Shown: positions 17,949 to 28,085, counted from the first letter of the stretch. The stretch: 64,000 bases of DNA from Zavarzinia aquatilis (GCF_003173035.1 NZ_QGLE01000002.1:372001-436000); one strand, 5' to 3'. Notes: a model not told the origin generated them from the letters alone. A program made the numbers and translations.

Positions 17949-18617
17949 TCACTCCGAGGGACAGAAGCCGAACAGTTCCTCTGCGCTCAGGCTGCCGCCG
18001 CGGTCGGTATCCAGCCGGTCGAAGCGGCTCTTGACCCTGGCTTCCAGCTCGCCCTTGTCGACCCGGAAATCGAGCCCGGTATCGGCCGCCATGATCGGGT
18101 CGGGCTGGCCGCGCAGGCCGGAATCGAGGCGGCCGGCGGCGCGGCCGCCTTCGTCTTCCGGGGAGCCGCCGCGATGCTTGCCGCCGGTGGGGGCCGCGTC
18201 GTCCTGCGACCCGCCGGGTTGCCGCTTCAGCCTGCGATCCGCATAGGCATCGGGCGCGACGCGCTCGCGCCAGGCCTCGATCTCGATCGGGGTCGCGAAA
18301 CCGTCGCGGTTGGTGTCGATCTCGGCCAGCAGCCGGTCGGCATCGGCCAGGGCCTCGGCGAGGGACAGAGAACCGTCCCTGTCGGCATCGGCCGTGGACA
18401 GCCAGGCCCCGAGCAGGGCCGGACAATCGGCCTGACCGCCATCGGACAGGGGCCGGCCGGCCAGCGTCGTCACCGGCGCCTCCGGCGGCGGCCGGCGGTC
18501 GGCCATGCCCGGCGGCGGGCCGCGTCGGCTCGGGACATCGTCGTCGGCACAGGCGGCAAGGCCGCCTCCTGCAGCGAGGGAAAGCAGAAGAAGGGTCGCG
18601 GTCGTCCGGACGGTCAT
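17949..18617 (-). CDS. EF-hand calcium-binding lipoprotein
   Basis: A 222-residue protein with a lipoprotein signal ending in the lipobox LAAC. EF-hand loops follow: DADRDGSLSLAE, DTNRDGFATPIE and DTDRGGSLSAEE, plus a degenerate region near DTGLDFRVDKGELEA. Between the hands is a low-complexity Pro/Gly/Asp-rich linker. It probably binds calcium at the cell envelope; the role is unknown. The start at 18617 places the signal peptide at the N-terminus. It lies downstream of the Spy-like gene but is separated from it by a strong terminator. Confidence 0.8.
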   Translation of the reverse strand: MTVRTTATLLLLSLAAGGGLAACADDDVPSRRGPPPGMADRRPPPEAPVTTLAGRPLSDGGQADCPALLGAWLSTADADRDGSLSLAEALADADRLLAEIDTNRDGFATPIEIEAWRERVAPDAYADRRLKRQPGGSQDDAAPTGGKHRGGSPEDEGGRAAGRLDSGLRGQPDPIMAADTGLDFRVDKGELEARVKSRFDRLDTDRGGSLSAEELFGFCPSE

Positions 18618-18633
18618 GGCGCTCTCGCAAGGC

Positions 18634-18661
18634 AAAAGACCCCGGCCGCGGGGCCGGGGTC
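18634..18661 (-). terminator. Rho-independent terminator of the Spy-like gene
   Basis: A ten-base GC stem, GACCCCGGCC/GGCCGGGGTC (18638-18647 and 18652-18661) with a four-base loop, is followed on the minus strand by TTTT. It lies between the Spy-like gene stop (18688) and the EF-hand gene start (18617). Confidence 0.8.
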
Positions 18662-18687
18662 GCAATGTAAGTCGGAGGGAGCGGCGA

Positions 18688-19278
18688 TCACTTCACCGGC
18701 GGCGGCATGTCGTCGGGCGCGTCCGGCGCACCGGCGTCCGGGCCGGCCGGCGGCGGCATGTCCATGCTGGCGCGCTGGGGCCGGCCGTGATGGCCGCGCG
18801 GCGCCGGCTCGTCGAGCATGGCGCGCTGTTCGGGCGTCAGCACGGCGTAGAGCTTCTGCAGTGCTGGCAGCGTCGCCTTGCTGCGGTTCAGTTCGGCCTC
18901 CAGCCGCTTCACCTTCAGCGTTTCACGGGTCACGATGTCGGGCGGGCCGGGGGGCTGATCGGCCTTCGCCGGAACGGCGGCGACGCAGGCATCGCGATTG
19001 GTCGCCTCGGCCGCCTCGACCGCCGCCTTGTAGTCCTGCCATGCGGGCTTCTGCGCCTCGGTCGGGGCAAGGCGGGTCTCGAGATAGGTCAGTTTCGCCG
19101 CGGCCCCGGCATATTGCCGCTTGCAGCGATCGGCCATGCGCTCGGGGGTCATCACGCGCTCGGCCCGGGGCTTGTGCCCGCCGTCGGGCGGCGAGCCGGC
19201 AAGACCAAGGCCGGTGCCGGCGGCGGTCGCCCCCATGAGGGCGGCGAAGCCGAGCGCGGCCAGCGTCATACGTTTCAT
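18688..19278 (-). CDS. Spy/CpxP-like periplasmic LTXXQ-motif protein
   Basis: A 196-residue secreted protein: signal peptide (MKRMTLAALGFAALMGATAAG), a helical body, the LTPEQRAML motif of the Spy/CpxP family and an earlier LAPTEAQ segment, then a Pro/Gly/Met-rich, His-containing tail (MDMPPPAGPDAGAP...PPPVK). Spy-like proteins are periplasmic chaperones or metal/envelope-stress proteins. The upstream frame to 19398 lies in intergenic sequence and is not used. The leader contains a TGAAGCG/CGCTTCA hairpin (19299-19322) without a T tract. Confidence 0.78.
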   Translation of the reverse strand: MKRMTLAALGFAALMGATAAGTGLGLAGSPPDGGHKPRAERVMTPERMADRCKRQYAGAAAKLTYLETRLAPTEAQKPAWQDYKAAVEAAEATNRDACVAAVPAKADQPPGPPDIVTRETLKVKRLEAELNRSKATLPALQKLYAVLTPEQRAMLDEPAPRGHHGRPQRASMDMPPPAGPDAGAPDAPDDMPPPVK

Positions 19279-19357
19279 CGGGAGTTCCTTCTGTGTCCTG
19301 AAGCGGGGGCCCCTTCGCTTCAAGAAACGAAAGACTGCCGTGTTTCCTGCGCGGCGG

Positions 19358-19603
19358 TCAGGCGACCGCGCGCCAGACCACGAGAAACAGGATGGCACCG
19401 AGCACGGAAATGCCGATCGAGCGCAGATCGAGGCTGCTCGCTTCGCCCCAGCCGATCCTGGAGCCGATGTAGCCGCCGATGAAGGCGCCGACGATGCCGA
19501 CGATGGTGGTCCAGATCAGGCCACCGCCATCGTGACCGGGAACCAGAAATTTCGCGATCAGGCCGGAAATCAGCCCGAGAACGATCCATGACAGCCAACC
19601 CAT
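19358..19603 (-). CDS. GlsB/YeaQ/YmgE-family small membrane protein
   Basis: An 81-residue protein, MGWLSWIVLGLISGLIAKFL..., with three hydrophobic glycine-rich helices (GIVGAFIGGYIGSRIG; LGAILFLVVWRAVA), matching the transglycosylase-associated/GlsB family of stress-induced inner-membrane proteins. ATG 19603 has GGAGA seven bases upstream. It precedes the Spy-like gene by 79 bp on the same strand and is divergent from def. Confidence 0.87.
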   Translation of the reverse strand: MGWLSWIVLGLISGLIAKFLVPGHDGGGLIWTTIVGIVGAFIGGYIGSRIGWGEASSLDLRSIGISVLGAILFLVVWRAVA

Positions 19604-19731
19604 GACGATCTCTCCTTCTATCCCGGCGCGGCGCGGCGCCTGTTCAGTCAATGGCGCCACGGCCGGGCAGTTCCACACTCCCGCCTTGCAAGGGCGGTTG
19701 CAAGACGGCACATCTGCGCCATATTCCCTAT

Positions 19732-20253
19732 ATGGGCATTCGACCGATCCTGCGCATGGGCCATCCCGTGCTGCGCCGCGCCGCCGACCCCGTGGGCGAT
19801 CCCACGGCCCCGGTGGTGCGCGCCCTCGTCGCCGACATGGTCGAGACCATGCGGGCCGCGCGTGGGCGGGGCATCGCCGCGCCGCAGGTCGGCGTGTCGC
19901 GCCGGCTGGTGATATTCCATGCCCCGCTCGGCGACGAGAATGCCCGGGGCATCGACGACGCGCCCCTGACCGTGCTGGCCGATCCGGTGATCGAAATTCT
20001 GGACCCGGCGCAGGAACTCGACTGGGAAGGCTGCCTGTCCGTGCCCGGCCTGAAGGGACTGGTGCCGCGGGCCCGCCACATCCGCTATCGCGGCTTCGAC
20101 CTCGATGGCCGCCTGGTCGAGCGCGAGGCGCGGGATTTCCACGCGCGGGTGGTGCAGCACGAATGTGACCATCTCGACGGCATCCTCTATCCCCAGCGGA
20201 TGACGGATCTGTCGAGCTTCGGCTTCGTCGACGCCGACAATTTCGAGGACTGA
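19732..20253 (+). CDS. def: Peptide deformylase
   Basis: A 173-residue metalloenzyme with all three PDF motifs: GIAAPQVG (47-54), EGCLS with the metal-ligand Cys101, and HECDH (143-147). It removes the N-formyl group from nascent proteins. The start MGIRPILRMG is chosen by family length; an upstream in-frame extension to 19651 is unlikely. It is followed five bp later by coq9, suggesting cotranscription. Confidence 0.95.
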   Translation: MGIRPILRMGHPVLRRAADPVGDPTAPVVRALVADMVETMRAARGRGIAAPQVGVSRRLVIFHAPLGDENARGIDDAPLTVLADPVIEILDPAQELDWEGCLSVPGLKGLVPRARHIRYRGFDLDGRLVEREARDFHARVVQHECDHLDGILYPQRMTDLSSFGFVDADNFED

Positions 20254-20258
20254 GTTTC

Positions 20259-20930
20259 ATGACCGATGCCACGGCCGACGATCTGGCCCTTCGCCTGCTC
20301 GACGCCATGATGATGCATGTGCCCTTCGACGGCTGGTCGCAGGCGGCGATCGACAATGCGGCGAAGGACCTCGGCGTCGATCCCCTGCTGGCGCGCAATG
20401 CCTTGCCGCGCGGCGCTTTCGACGCCATCGCCCTGCATTCGGCCCGCGCCGACAAGCGGATGATCGAAGCACTGCAGGCCAGGGGCCTCGATGGCCTGAA
20501 AATCCGCGAGAAGATCGCCCTCGCCGTCCGCACCCGCCTCGAGCAATGCGAGGCGGAGCGGGAATCGGTGCGCCGGGCCGTGCAGTTCCTTGCCCTGCCG
20601 CCGGGCGCGCCACTGGCCGCGCGCCTGCTCTACACCACGGTCGACGCCATCTGGCGCGGCATCGGCGATGCCTCGGGGTCCGAGGACTTCAGCTTCTATT
20701 CCAAGCGGGCGATTCTCGCCGGGGTCTATTCCGCCACCCTCGCCTTCTGGCTGCAGGACGACAGCGAGGGCCGGGCCGAGACCTGGTCCTTCCTCGACCG
20801 GCGGATCGACAATGTGATGCAGCTGGGCAAACTGCGCACGCGGGTCGATCCGCTGCTGAAGGCGCTGCCGTCACCGCTTTCCGCCCTGATGCGGCTGCGC
20901 GACGCGGTCAGCAGCCGCAAGGCGGGCTGA
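20259..20930 (+). CDS. COQ9-family ubiquinone biosynthesis protein
   Basis: A 223-residue helical protein with an N-terminal TetR-like fold, GWSQAAIDNAAKDLGVD, and a C-terminal lipid-binding COQ9 region, FSFYSKRAILAGVYSATLAFWLQDDS, diagnostic of the family. COQ9 proteins bind isoprenoid lipid and assist quinone ring hydroxylation. Probably cotranscribed with def. The 141 bp downstream separate it from nifA. Confidence 0.9.
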   Translation: MTDATADDLALRLLDAMMMHVPFDGWSQAAIDNAAKDLGVDPLLARNALPRGAFDAIALHSARADKRMIEALQARGLDGLKIREKIALAVRTRLEQCEAERESVRRAVQFLALPPGAPLAARLLYTTVDAIWRGIGDASGSEDFSFYSKRAILAGVYSATLAFWLQDDSEGRAETWSFLDRRIDNVMQLGKLRTRVDPLLKALPSPLSALMRLRDAVSSRKAG

Positions 20931-21071
20931 TCGAGCCAAATTGACGCAGACAGGGGTCTTTGTCCTTATGTAGGCGTTGACCATATTTGGACTAGCCTTA
21001 TTCAATAAGCGATCCGCCATTGCGATCGCTTGCCGGCAGTTTGCTGCGCCTCTGCTTTCGAGGGGTGAACC

Positions 21072-22850
<1,779 letters not shown>

Positions 22851-22855
22851 TGCGA

Positions 22856-22906
22856 CACCCCCGACGTTTTGTCGGGGGTGCGACACGGCGGTCCGACAAA
22901 ACGTCG
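22856..22906. repeat. Nested inverted repeats between nifA and nifB
   Basis: CACCCCCGAC/GTCGGGGGTG (22856-22865 and 22871-22880) forms a ten-bp hairpin right after the nifA stop. A longer 14-bp inverted repeat, CGACGTTTTGTCGG (22862-22875) with CCGACAAAACGTCG (22893-22906), overlaps it, so the two structures are mutually exclusive. No T tract follows, so this is not a classical terminator. The NifA site lies inside it. Confidence 0.7.
22870..22885 (+). promoter_or_regulatory. NifA upstream activator site of the nifB operon
   Basis: TGTCGGGGGTGCGACA matches TGT-N10-ACA exactly. It lies about 88-103 bp upstream of the -24 element of the nifB promoter. Confidence 0.82.
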
Positions 22907-22952
22907 CCCCCCTGACAGACGCGATTTCGCGTCGCCAGCGATCACCCAAACA

Positions 22953-22965
22953 AATCAAATACTTG
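22953..22965 (+). promoter_or_regulatory. Candidate IHF site, nifB promoter
   Basis: AATCAAATACTTG matches WATCAANNNNTTR at all specified positions and lies in an AT-rich patch between the NifA site and the -24/-12 promoter, where IHF would bend the DNA. Confidence 0.55.
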
Positions 22966-22971
22966 CCCCCT

Positions 22972-22987
22972 TGGCACGCTGCTTGCG
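22972..22987 (+). promoter_or_regulatory. Sigma54 promoter of nifB
   Basis: TGGCACGCTGCTTGCG has GG (22973-22974), ten bases, then GC (22985-22986). The predicted transcription start near 22998 lies after one possible upstream start codon (22994) and before the GTG at 23027, which supports the latter as the nifB start. Confidence 0.88.
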
Positions 22988-23026
22988 AAGGGGGTGAGCG
23001 GGGATCTCTTGCGACGGAGGAAGAGC

Positions 23027-24505
23027 GTGGCACAGTTGATACCGCTCGGCAGCCTGGGGGCGCCGACTTCGGCCGAAACCATGCGTGAGGCCCTTTCGGG
23101 CGGCGGATGCTCGTCGTCTTCCTGCGGCTCGTCCGACGGCGCGGGCGACCTCCCGCCCGAGCTGTGGGACCGCATCAAGGACCATCCCTGTTACTCGGAA
23201 GAGGCGCATCACTATTTCGCCCGGATGCATGTCGCGGTGGCGCCCGCCTGCAACATCCAGTGCAACTACTGCAATCGCAAATACGACTGCGCGAACGAAA
23301 GCCGCCCCGGTGTCGTCTCCGAGAAGCTGACCCCCGAACAGGCCCTGGGCAAGGTGATCGCGGTCGCCAACGAAGTGCCGCAGTTCTCGGTCCTCGGCAT
23401 CGCCGGGCCGGGCGACTCGGCCTATGACTGGCGGAAGACCAAGGCGACCTTCGAGCTGGTGTCGCGGGTGATCCCGGACGTGAAACTGTGCCTGTCGTCC
23501 AACGGCCTCGCCCTGCCCGATCATGTCGACGAGATCGCCGGCATGAACATCGACCACGTCACCCTGACCATCAACATGGTCGACCCCGAGGTCGGCACGA
23601 AAATCTACCCCTGGATCTTCCACCGCGGCAAACGCTGGACCGGGCTCGACGCGGCGAAAATCCTGCACGAGCGCCAGATGGAGAGCCTCGACCTCCTCAA
23701 GGCGCGGGACATTCTCGTCAAGGTGAACTCGGTCATGATCCCGGGCATCAATGACGAGCACCTGATCGAGGTGAACAAGGTGGTGAAGGGCAAGGGCGCC
23801 TTCCTCCACAACATCATGCCGCTCATCTCCGATCCCGCCCATGGCACGCATTTCGGCCTGACCGGCCAGCGCGGCCCGACCGCGATGGAGTTGAAGGCGC
23901 TGCAGGACAGACTGGAAGACGGCACCAAGCTGATGCGCCACTGCCGCCAGTGCCGGGCCGATGCCGTCGGCCTGCTGGGCGAGGACCGGGGCCAGGAATT
24001 CAACCTCGACCTGCGGCCGGAAGAGGTCGTCTACGATCCCAGCCAGCGCGAGACCTACCGCGAGATCGTCGCCGTGGAGCGGGGCGAACATGTCGCCGTG
24101 CGCAAGGCCGCCAGCGCCGAAGTCTCGGGCCTGCAGGCCGGAGCCTCGGTCCTGGTCGCGGTCGCGACGCGGGGCGGCGGCCGCATCAACCAGCACTTCG
24201 GCCATGCCACCGAATTCCAGGTCTATGAAGCCTCGGCCAAGGGGGTCGCCTTCATCGGCCACCGCAAGGTCGAGCAATATTGCGAAGGCGGCTGGGGCGA
24301 GGACGCGACGCTGGACGGTGTCATCGCTGCCCTCGAAGGCGTCACGGTCGTGCTCTGCGCCAAGATCGGCGACTGCCCGAAGGACAGCCTGACCGCCGCC
24401 GGCATCGAGGCGACCGACGAACACGCCTACGACTGGATCGAGGCCGGCATCGCCGCCTGGTATGCGGCGCGTTACGCCCCGGCCGAACAGCTTCTCACCG
24501 CCTGA
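23027..24505 (+). CDS. nifB: FeMo-cofactor synthesis protein NifB (radical SAM + NifX-like domain)
   Basis: A 492-residue protein. The radical-SAM motif is Cys75-x3-Cys79-x2-Cys82 (PACNIQCNYCNRKYDC), further cluster cysteines occur in HCRQCRADAVG, and a C-terminal NifX/NafY-like cofactor-binding domain (about 365-480, RINQHFGHATEF). NifB builds the 8Fe-9S-C precursor NifB-co. The GTG start at 23027 has GGAGG six bases upstream and lies downstream of the predicted sigma54 start; a GTG at 22994 would lie upstream of the transcript. A Ser/Gly/Cys-rich N-terminal stretch (GGGCSSSSCGSS) is present. Confidence 0.97.
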   Translation: MAQLIPLGSLGAPTSAETMREALSGGGCSSSSCGSSDGAGDLPPELWDRIKDHPCYSEEAHHYFARMHVAVAPACNIQCNYCNRKYDCANESRPGVVSEKLTPEQALGKVIAVANEVPQFSVLGIAGPGDSAYDWRKTKATFELVSRVIPDVKLCLSSNGLALPDHVDEIAGMNIDHVTLTINMVDPEVGTKIYPWIFHRGKRWTGLDAAKILHERQMESLDLLKARDILVKVNSVMIPGINDEHLIEVNKVVKGKGAFLHNIMPLISDPAHGTHFGLTGQRGPTAMELKALQDRLEDGTKLMRHCRQCRADAVGLLGEDRGQEFNLDLRPEEVVYDPSQRETYREIVAVERGEHVAVRKAASAEVSGLQAGASVLVAVATRGGGRINQHFGHATEFQVYEASAKGVAFIGHRKVEQYCEGGWGEDATLDGVIAALEGVTVVLCAKIGDCPKDSLTAAGIEATDEHAYDWIEAGIAAWYAARYAPAEQLLTA

Positions 24506-24532
24506 CCCCATCCCGACGAAAGGAACCCGACC

Positions 24533-24727
24533 ATGGCCTACAAGATCATCGCTTCCCAATGCACCGGCTGCTCGGCCTGCGAATTTGAATGCCCCAACGC
24601 GGCGATCCGCATGAAGGGCGACATTTTCGTGATCGACCCCAACAAATGCACCGAATGCGAAGGCCAGTTCGACAGCCCGCAGTGCGCCGCCGTCTGCCCG
24701 GTGCCGAAGACCTGCGTCCCGGCCTGA
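24533..24727 (+). CDS. fdxN: 2[4Fe-4S] ferredoxin, nif-linked
   Basis: A 64-residue ferredoxin with [12 protein letters not shown] and a second cluster motif with an insertion, [18 protein letters not shown], the spacing seen in FdxN/VnfF-type ferredoxins beside nifB. It is a likely low-potential donor to NifB or nitrogenase reductase. It follows nifB by 27 bp and has an AAAGGA ribosome-binding site. Confidence 0.93.
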   Translation: MAYKIIASQCTGCSACEFECPNAAIRMKGDIFVIDPNKCTECEGQFDSPQCAAVCPVPKTCVPA

Positions 24728-24749
24728 GCCACCGCCCCGAGGGCCGGTC

Positions 24750-25511
24750 ATGGAATTGGCGGGGGAGTTGACGGGCGAGGCGCTCGACTGGCTGGGCCGG
24801 CCGGTATCCTGCCGGTCGTGCCCGCATGAGGCGATGCATCGCGACGGCCGCTGCCGCAAGGGCAAGACCTGCGTGCGCGACCGCCGCGCCCGCCGGGTCG
24901 AGCGCTTCTTCATCGACCACCCGGAGCTGGCCGGCCAATACCTCGACCATCCTTATTTCGAGGTGCGGGCGATCGCGGCGAAATATGTCGATCTGTTCCG
25001 GCTGCCGCCCCTGCTGGCCGATCCGGAGCCGGAAGTTCGGGCGATGGCCGCGCTGCGCCTGCCGGCTGGCCGTGTCGCCCCCCTCGCCCATGACCCGGAC
25101 CGGCGCGTGCGCATCGCCGTCGCCAGCCGGCTGAGCGGCAAGCCCCTGCTCGATATGCTGGGGGACGAGGACTACTACGTCCGCCTGATCACCGTGCGCC
25201 GCCTGCCGCCGGAATTGCTGCCCGCCGCCATGGCGGACGAGGAAGCGGAGGTGCGCCGCTGGGTCGCCCGCCGCCTGCCGGAACACCGCCTGATCGACAT
25301 GGCCTTCGACGCCGACCCCATGGTCCGCCAGGAGGTCGCGGAGCGGCTGGAGCCGAGACGCCTCGGCCTCTTCGCCGACGACGCCGACCTGCGCGTCCGT
25401 TTCACCGCCGCCGAGCGCATCCCGGTCGAGGGCCTGATCGGCTTTCTGGGCGATAGCGATCCGCTCATCCGCGAAACCGTCACGCGGCGTCTCGCCGCCC
25501 GGGAGGAATGA
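24750..25511 (+). CDS. LRV-repeat protein with N-terminal [4Fe-4S] domain
   Basis: A 253-residue protein. The N-terminus has a four-cysteine cluster motif (Cys21, Cys24, Cys35, Cys41: VSCRSCPHEA ... GRCRKGKTC). The rest is about eight degenerate ~24-residue repeats of the leucine-rich-variant/HEAT type (DPEPEVRAMAALRLP, DPDRRVRIAVASRLS, DADPMVRQEVAERL). It matches the LRV Fe-S protein known downstream of nifB in Azotobacter; that protein's structure is known but its function is not. Here it sits between fdxN and nifZ, with a four-base overlap with nifZ, so it belongs to the nifB operon. Confidence 0.87.
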   Translation: MELAGELTGEALDWLGRPVSCRSCPHEAMHRDGRCRKGKTCVRDRRARRVERFFIDHPELAGQYLDHPYFEVRAIAAKYVDLFRLPPLLADPEPEVRAMAALRLPAGRVAPLAHDPDRRVRIAVASRLSGKPLLDMLGDEDYYVRLITVRRLPPELLPAAMADEEAEVRRWVARRLPEHRLIDMAFDADPMVRQEVAERLEPRRLGLFADDADLRVRFTAAERIPVEGLIGFLGDSDPLIRETVTRRLAAREE

Positions 25512-25807
25512 TCATGGGCCTTGGCCGCGAAGAAGAGATCGAAACCCGGGGACCGCCCGCCTTCAAGCCGGGCACCAAGGTCCGGGCGACGAAATACGTG
25601 AAGAACGACGGCACCTTCGCCGGGCGCGACGTCGGCGAGATCCTGATCCGCAAGGGCGATGAAGGTTACATCCGCGACATCGGCATGTTCCTTCAGCGTT
25701 ACTATATCTACGCGGTCGAATTCATCGACCGGGGCATCGTCGTCGGGATGCGCCGGCGCGAGCTGATTTCCCTCGACGATCTGCCAAAGGAAGGCCAAGG
25801 CCGATGA
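25508..25807 (+). CDS. nifZ: Nitrogen fixation protein NifZ
   Basis: A 99-residue protein with the NifZ SH3-like pattern: PAFKPGTKVRATKYVKNDGTF, GEILIRKGDEGYIRDIG and YAVEFIDRG. NifZ assists maturation of the second P-cluster of the MoFe protein. The ATG at 25508 overlaps the LRV gene stop (ATGA); a second ATG two codons later is possible. The stop overlaps the nifT start by four bases. Confidence 0.93.
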   Translation: MIMGLGREEEIETRGPPAFKPGTKVRATKYVKNDGTFAGRDVGEILIRKGDEGYIRDIGMFLQRYYIYAVEFIDRGIVVGMRRRELISLDDLPKEGQGR

Positions 25808-26016
25808 AAGTCATGATCCGCAGGGCCGCCACGGGCCTGTCCGTCTATGTCCCCAAGAAGGACCTCGAGGAGCATGTGACCGAGACCGAGCACGAGGCGC
25901 TGTGGGGTGGCTGGGTCCGCCTCGCCAACGGCTGGATACTCGACCTGCCCGAGATGGCGGCCGATACCCGCCTGCCGATCACCATCAACGCGAAGAAGCG
26001 CGGCGGGGAGGATTGA
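25804..26016 (+). CDS. nifT: NifT/FixU family protein
   Basis: A 70-residue protein (MKVMIRRAATGLSVYVPKKDLEE, LWGGWVRLANGWILDLP) matching the NifT/FixU family. It is always nif-linked and usually dispensable; its function is unknown. It overlaps nifZ by four bases and is followed three bp later by the SIR2-family gene. Confidence 0.93.
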   Translation: MKVMIRRAATGLSVYVPKKDLEEHVTETEHEALWGGWVRLANGWILDLPEMAADTRLPITINAKKRGGED

Positions 26017-26019
26017 GCC

Positions 26020-26874
26020 ATGAACGCCGCGGTTCCCCCCCTGCCGCTGGCCGACCGCGCCAGCGTGCTGCCCGCCATCCGCAAATGCCTGGCCGAGGAG
26101 CGGCTGGTGCCCTTCCTCGGCGCCGGCATCGCGGCCCTGTCGGCGCCGGTCGTGCCGACCGATTACGACGCGCTGGCCGCCGCCCTCGGCAAGCGCGTCG
26201 CCCTGCCGAAACGGGCCCGCGGCAACCCCTGGGCCTCCGCCCAATATATCGAGAGCAGCCGGCACCGCTCCAGCCTCGACGCGCTGCTGCGCGAGATTTT
26301 CGCCGCGCCGGTCGCGCCCGGGCCGCTGCACCGCTTCCTGGCCGGCCTGCATCTGCCGCTGATCGTCGACAGCTGGTACGACGGCGCCATGCGCGCCGCC
26401 ATGGAGGACGTGCTCGACTGGGGCGAAATCCAGGGCATCACGCGCGCCGGCATCGGCGAGGACCGCTGGTTCCGCGCCTATGACCGCAAGGGCGCGGAAA
26501 CGCCGGTGGTGAACGCCGGGGGCTGGGCCACCCTCCTGTACAAACCCCATGGCGCCATCGCGCCTGTCGGCAATTTCCTGCTGGCCGACAGCGACTATGT
26601 CGAGGTCCTGACCGAGATCGACATCCAGAACCCGATCCCTGACGCGGTGAAACTGCGTCGGCAGGGCCGCGGCTTCCTGTTCCTTGGCTGCCGCTTCCAC
26701 GACCAGCTGCTGCGCACCTATGCCCGACAGATCATGAAGCGCAGCCGCGGGCCCCATTTCGTCGTCATGGGCGACACCGAACTGACCCGGAATGAAATCC
26801 GCTTCCTGCGCGGACAAGGCATCACCCCCATTGGCGGCAGTCTCGCCGATTTCGTGAGCGAACTCGTCGCCTGA
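26020..26874 (+). CDS. SIR2-family NAD-binding protein in the nifB operon
   Basis: A 284-residue protein. The N-terminal VPFLGAGIAALSAPVVPTDY matches the NAD-binding GAGxS-x-(S/A)-x-GxPt segment of SIR2-like domains; the C-terminal GRGFLFLGCRFHDQLLRTYARQIM matches the SIR2_2 (iGyS-xxD-xxl) segment, and KPHGAI precedes it. There are no zinc-binding cysteine pairs of classical sirtuin deacetylases, so NAD hydrolysis or ADP-ribose chemistry is more likely than deacetylation. It sits three bp after nifT and is followed by a terminator, so it is the last gene of the nifB unit. Role in nitrogen fixation is unknown. Confidence 0.78.
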   Translation: MNAAVPPLPLADRASVLPAIRKCLAEERLVPFLGAGIAALSAPVVPTDYDALAAALGKRVALPKRARGNPWASAQYIESSRHRSSLDALLREIFAAPVAPGPLHRFLAGLHLPLIVDSWYDGAMRAAMEDVLDWGEIQGITRAGIGEDRWFRAYDRKGAETPVVNAGGWATLLYKPHGAIAPVGNFLLADSDYVEVLTEIDIQNPIPDAVKLRRQGRGFLFLGCRFHDQLLRTYARQIMKRSRGPHFVVMGDTELTRNEIRFLRGQGITPIGGSLADFVSELVA

Positions 26875-26898
26875 CCCCATCGTCAGGGCGAGACCTGG

Positions 26899-26931
26899 AA
26901 ATCCCGGCGGCGACGCCGGGATTTCTGTTTT
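26899..26931 (+). terminator. Rho-independent terminator of the nifB operon
   Basis: An 11-base stem AAATCCCGGCG/CGCCGGGATTT (26899-26909 and 26914-26924) with loop GCGA is followed by CTGTTTT. It lies 25 bp after the SIR2-family gene. Confidence 0.87.
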
Positions 26932-26983
26932 CGAGGGACAGCCGCCCGTCACCCGGAGCATTACGCGCGGCCCGGCGACCGAC

Positions 26984-26999
26984 CCGACAGGCCTGTCGG
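26984..26999. repeat. 16-bp perfect palindrome upstream of nifH
   Basis: CCGACAGGCCTGTCGG is a perfect palindrome built from the two half-sites of the NifA target in everted order (ACA then TGT). Its TGTCGG half (TGT at 26994) is ten bases before the TGT of the canonical NifA site at 27004. Confidence 0.75.
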
Positions 27000-27003
27000 A
27001 TTT

Positions 27004-27019
27004 TGTCGGGGTTGCAACA
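27004..27019 (+). promoter_or_regulatory. NifA upstream activator site of nifH
   Basis: TGTCGGGGTTGCAACA matches TGT-N10-ACA. It lies about 81-96 bp before the -24 element. A second, imperfect site (TGT-N11-ACA) is at 27024-27040. Confidence 0.85.
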
Positions 27020-27056
27020 GCGGTGTCGGGCCCCGCCACAAGCCGCCAACCCGACA

Positions 27057-28075
<1,019 letters not shown>

Positions 28076-28085
28076 CCAGTGACAT

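Noticed and set aside
19299-19322. TGAAGCG/CGCTTCA hairpin between the GlsB-like and Spy-like genes as a terminator
   Set aside because: No T run on the minus strand; it may be only a leader structure.
20977-21004. Sigma70-type promoter for nifA (TTGACC-N16-TATTCA)
   Set aside because: The -10 match is poor and such matches are common by chance; no other support.
22856-22880. Hairpin after nifA as a Rho-independent terminator
   Set aside because: No T tract follows on either strand; it was recorded as a repeat instead.
27024-27040. Second NifA site upstream of nifH
   Set aside because: Spacing is TGT-N11-ACA instead of N10, so it is not called as an independent site, only noted as a phased half-site.
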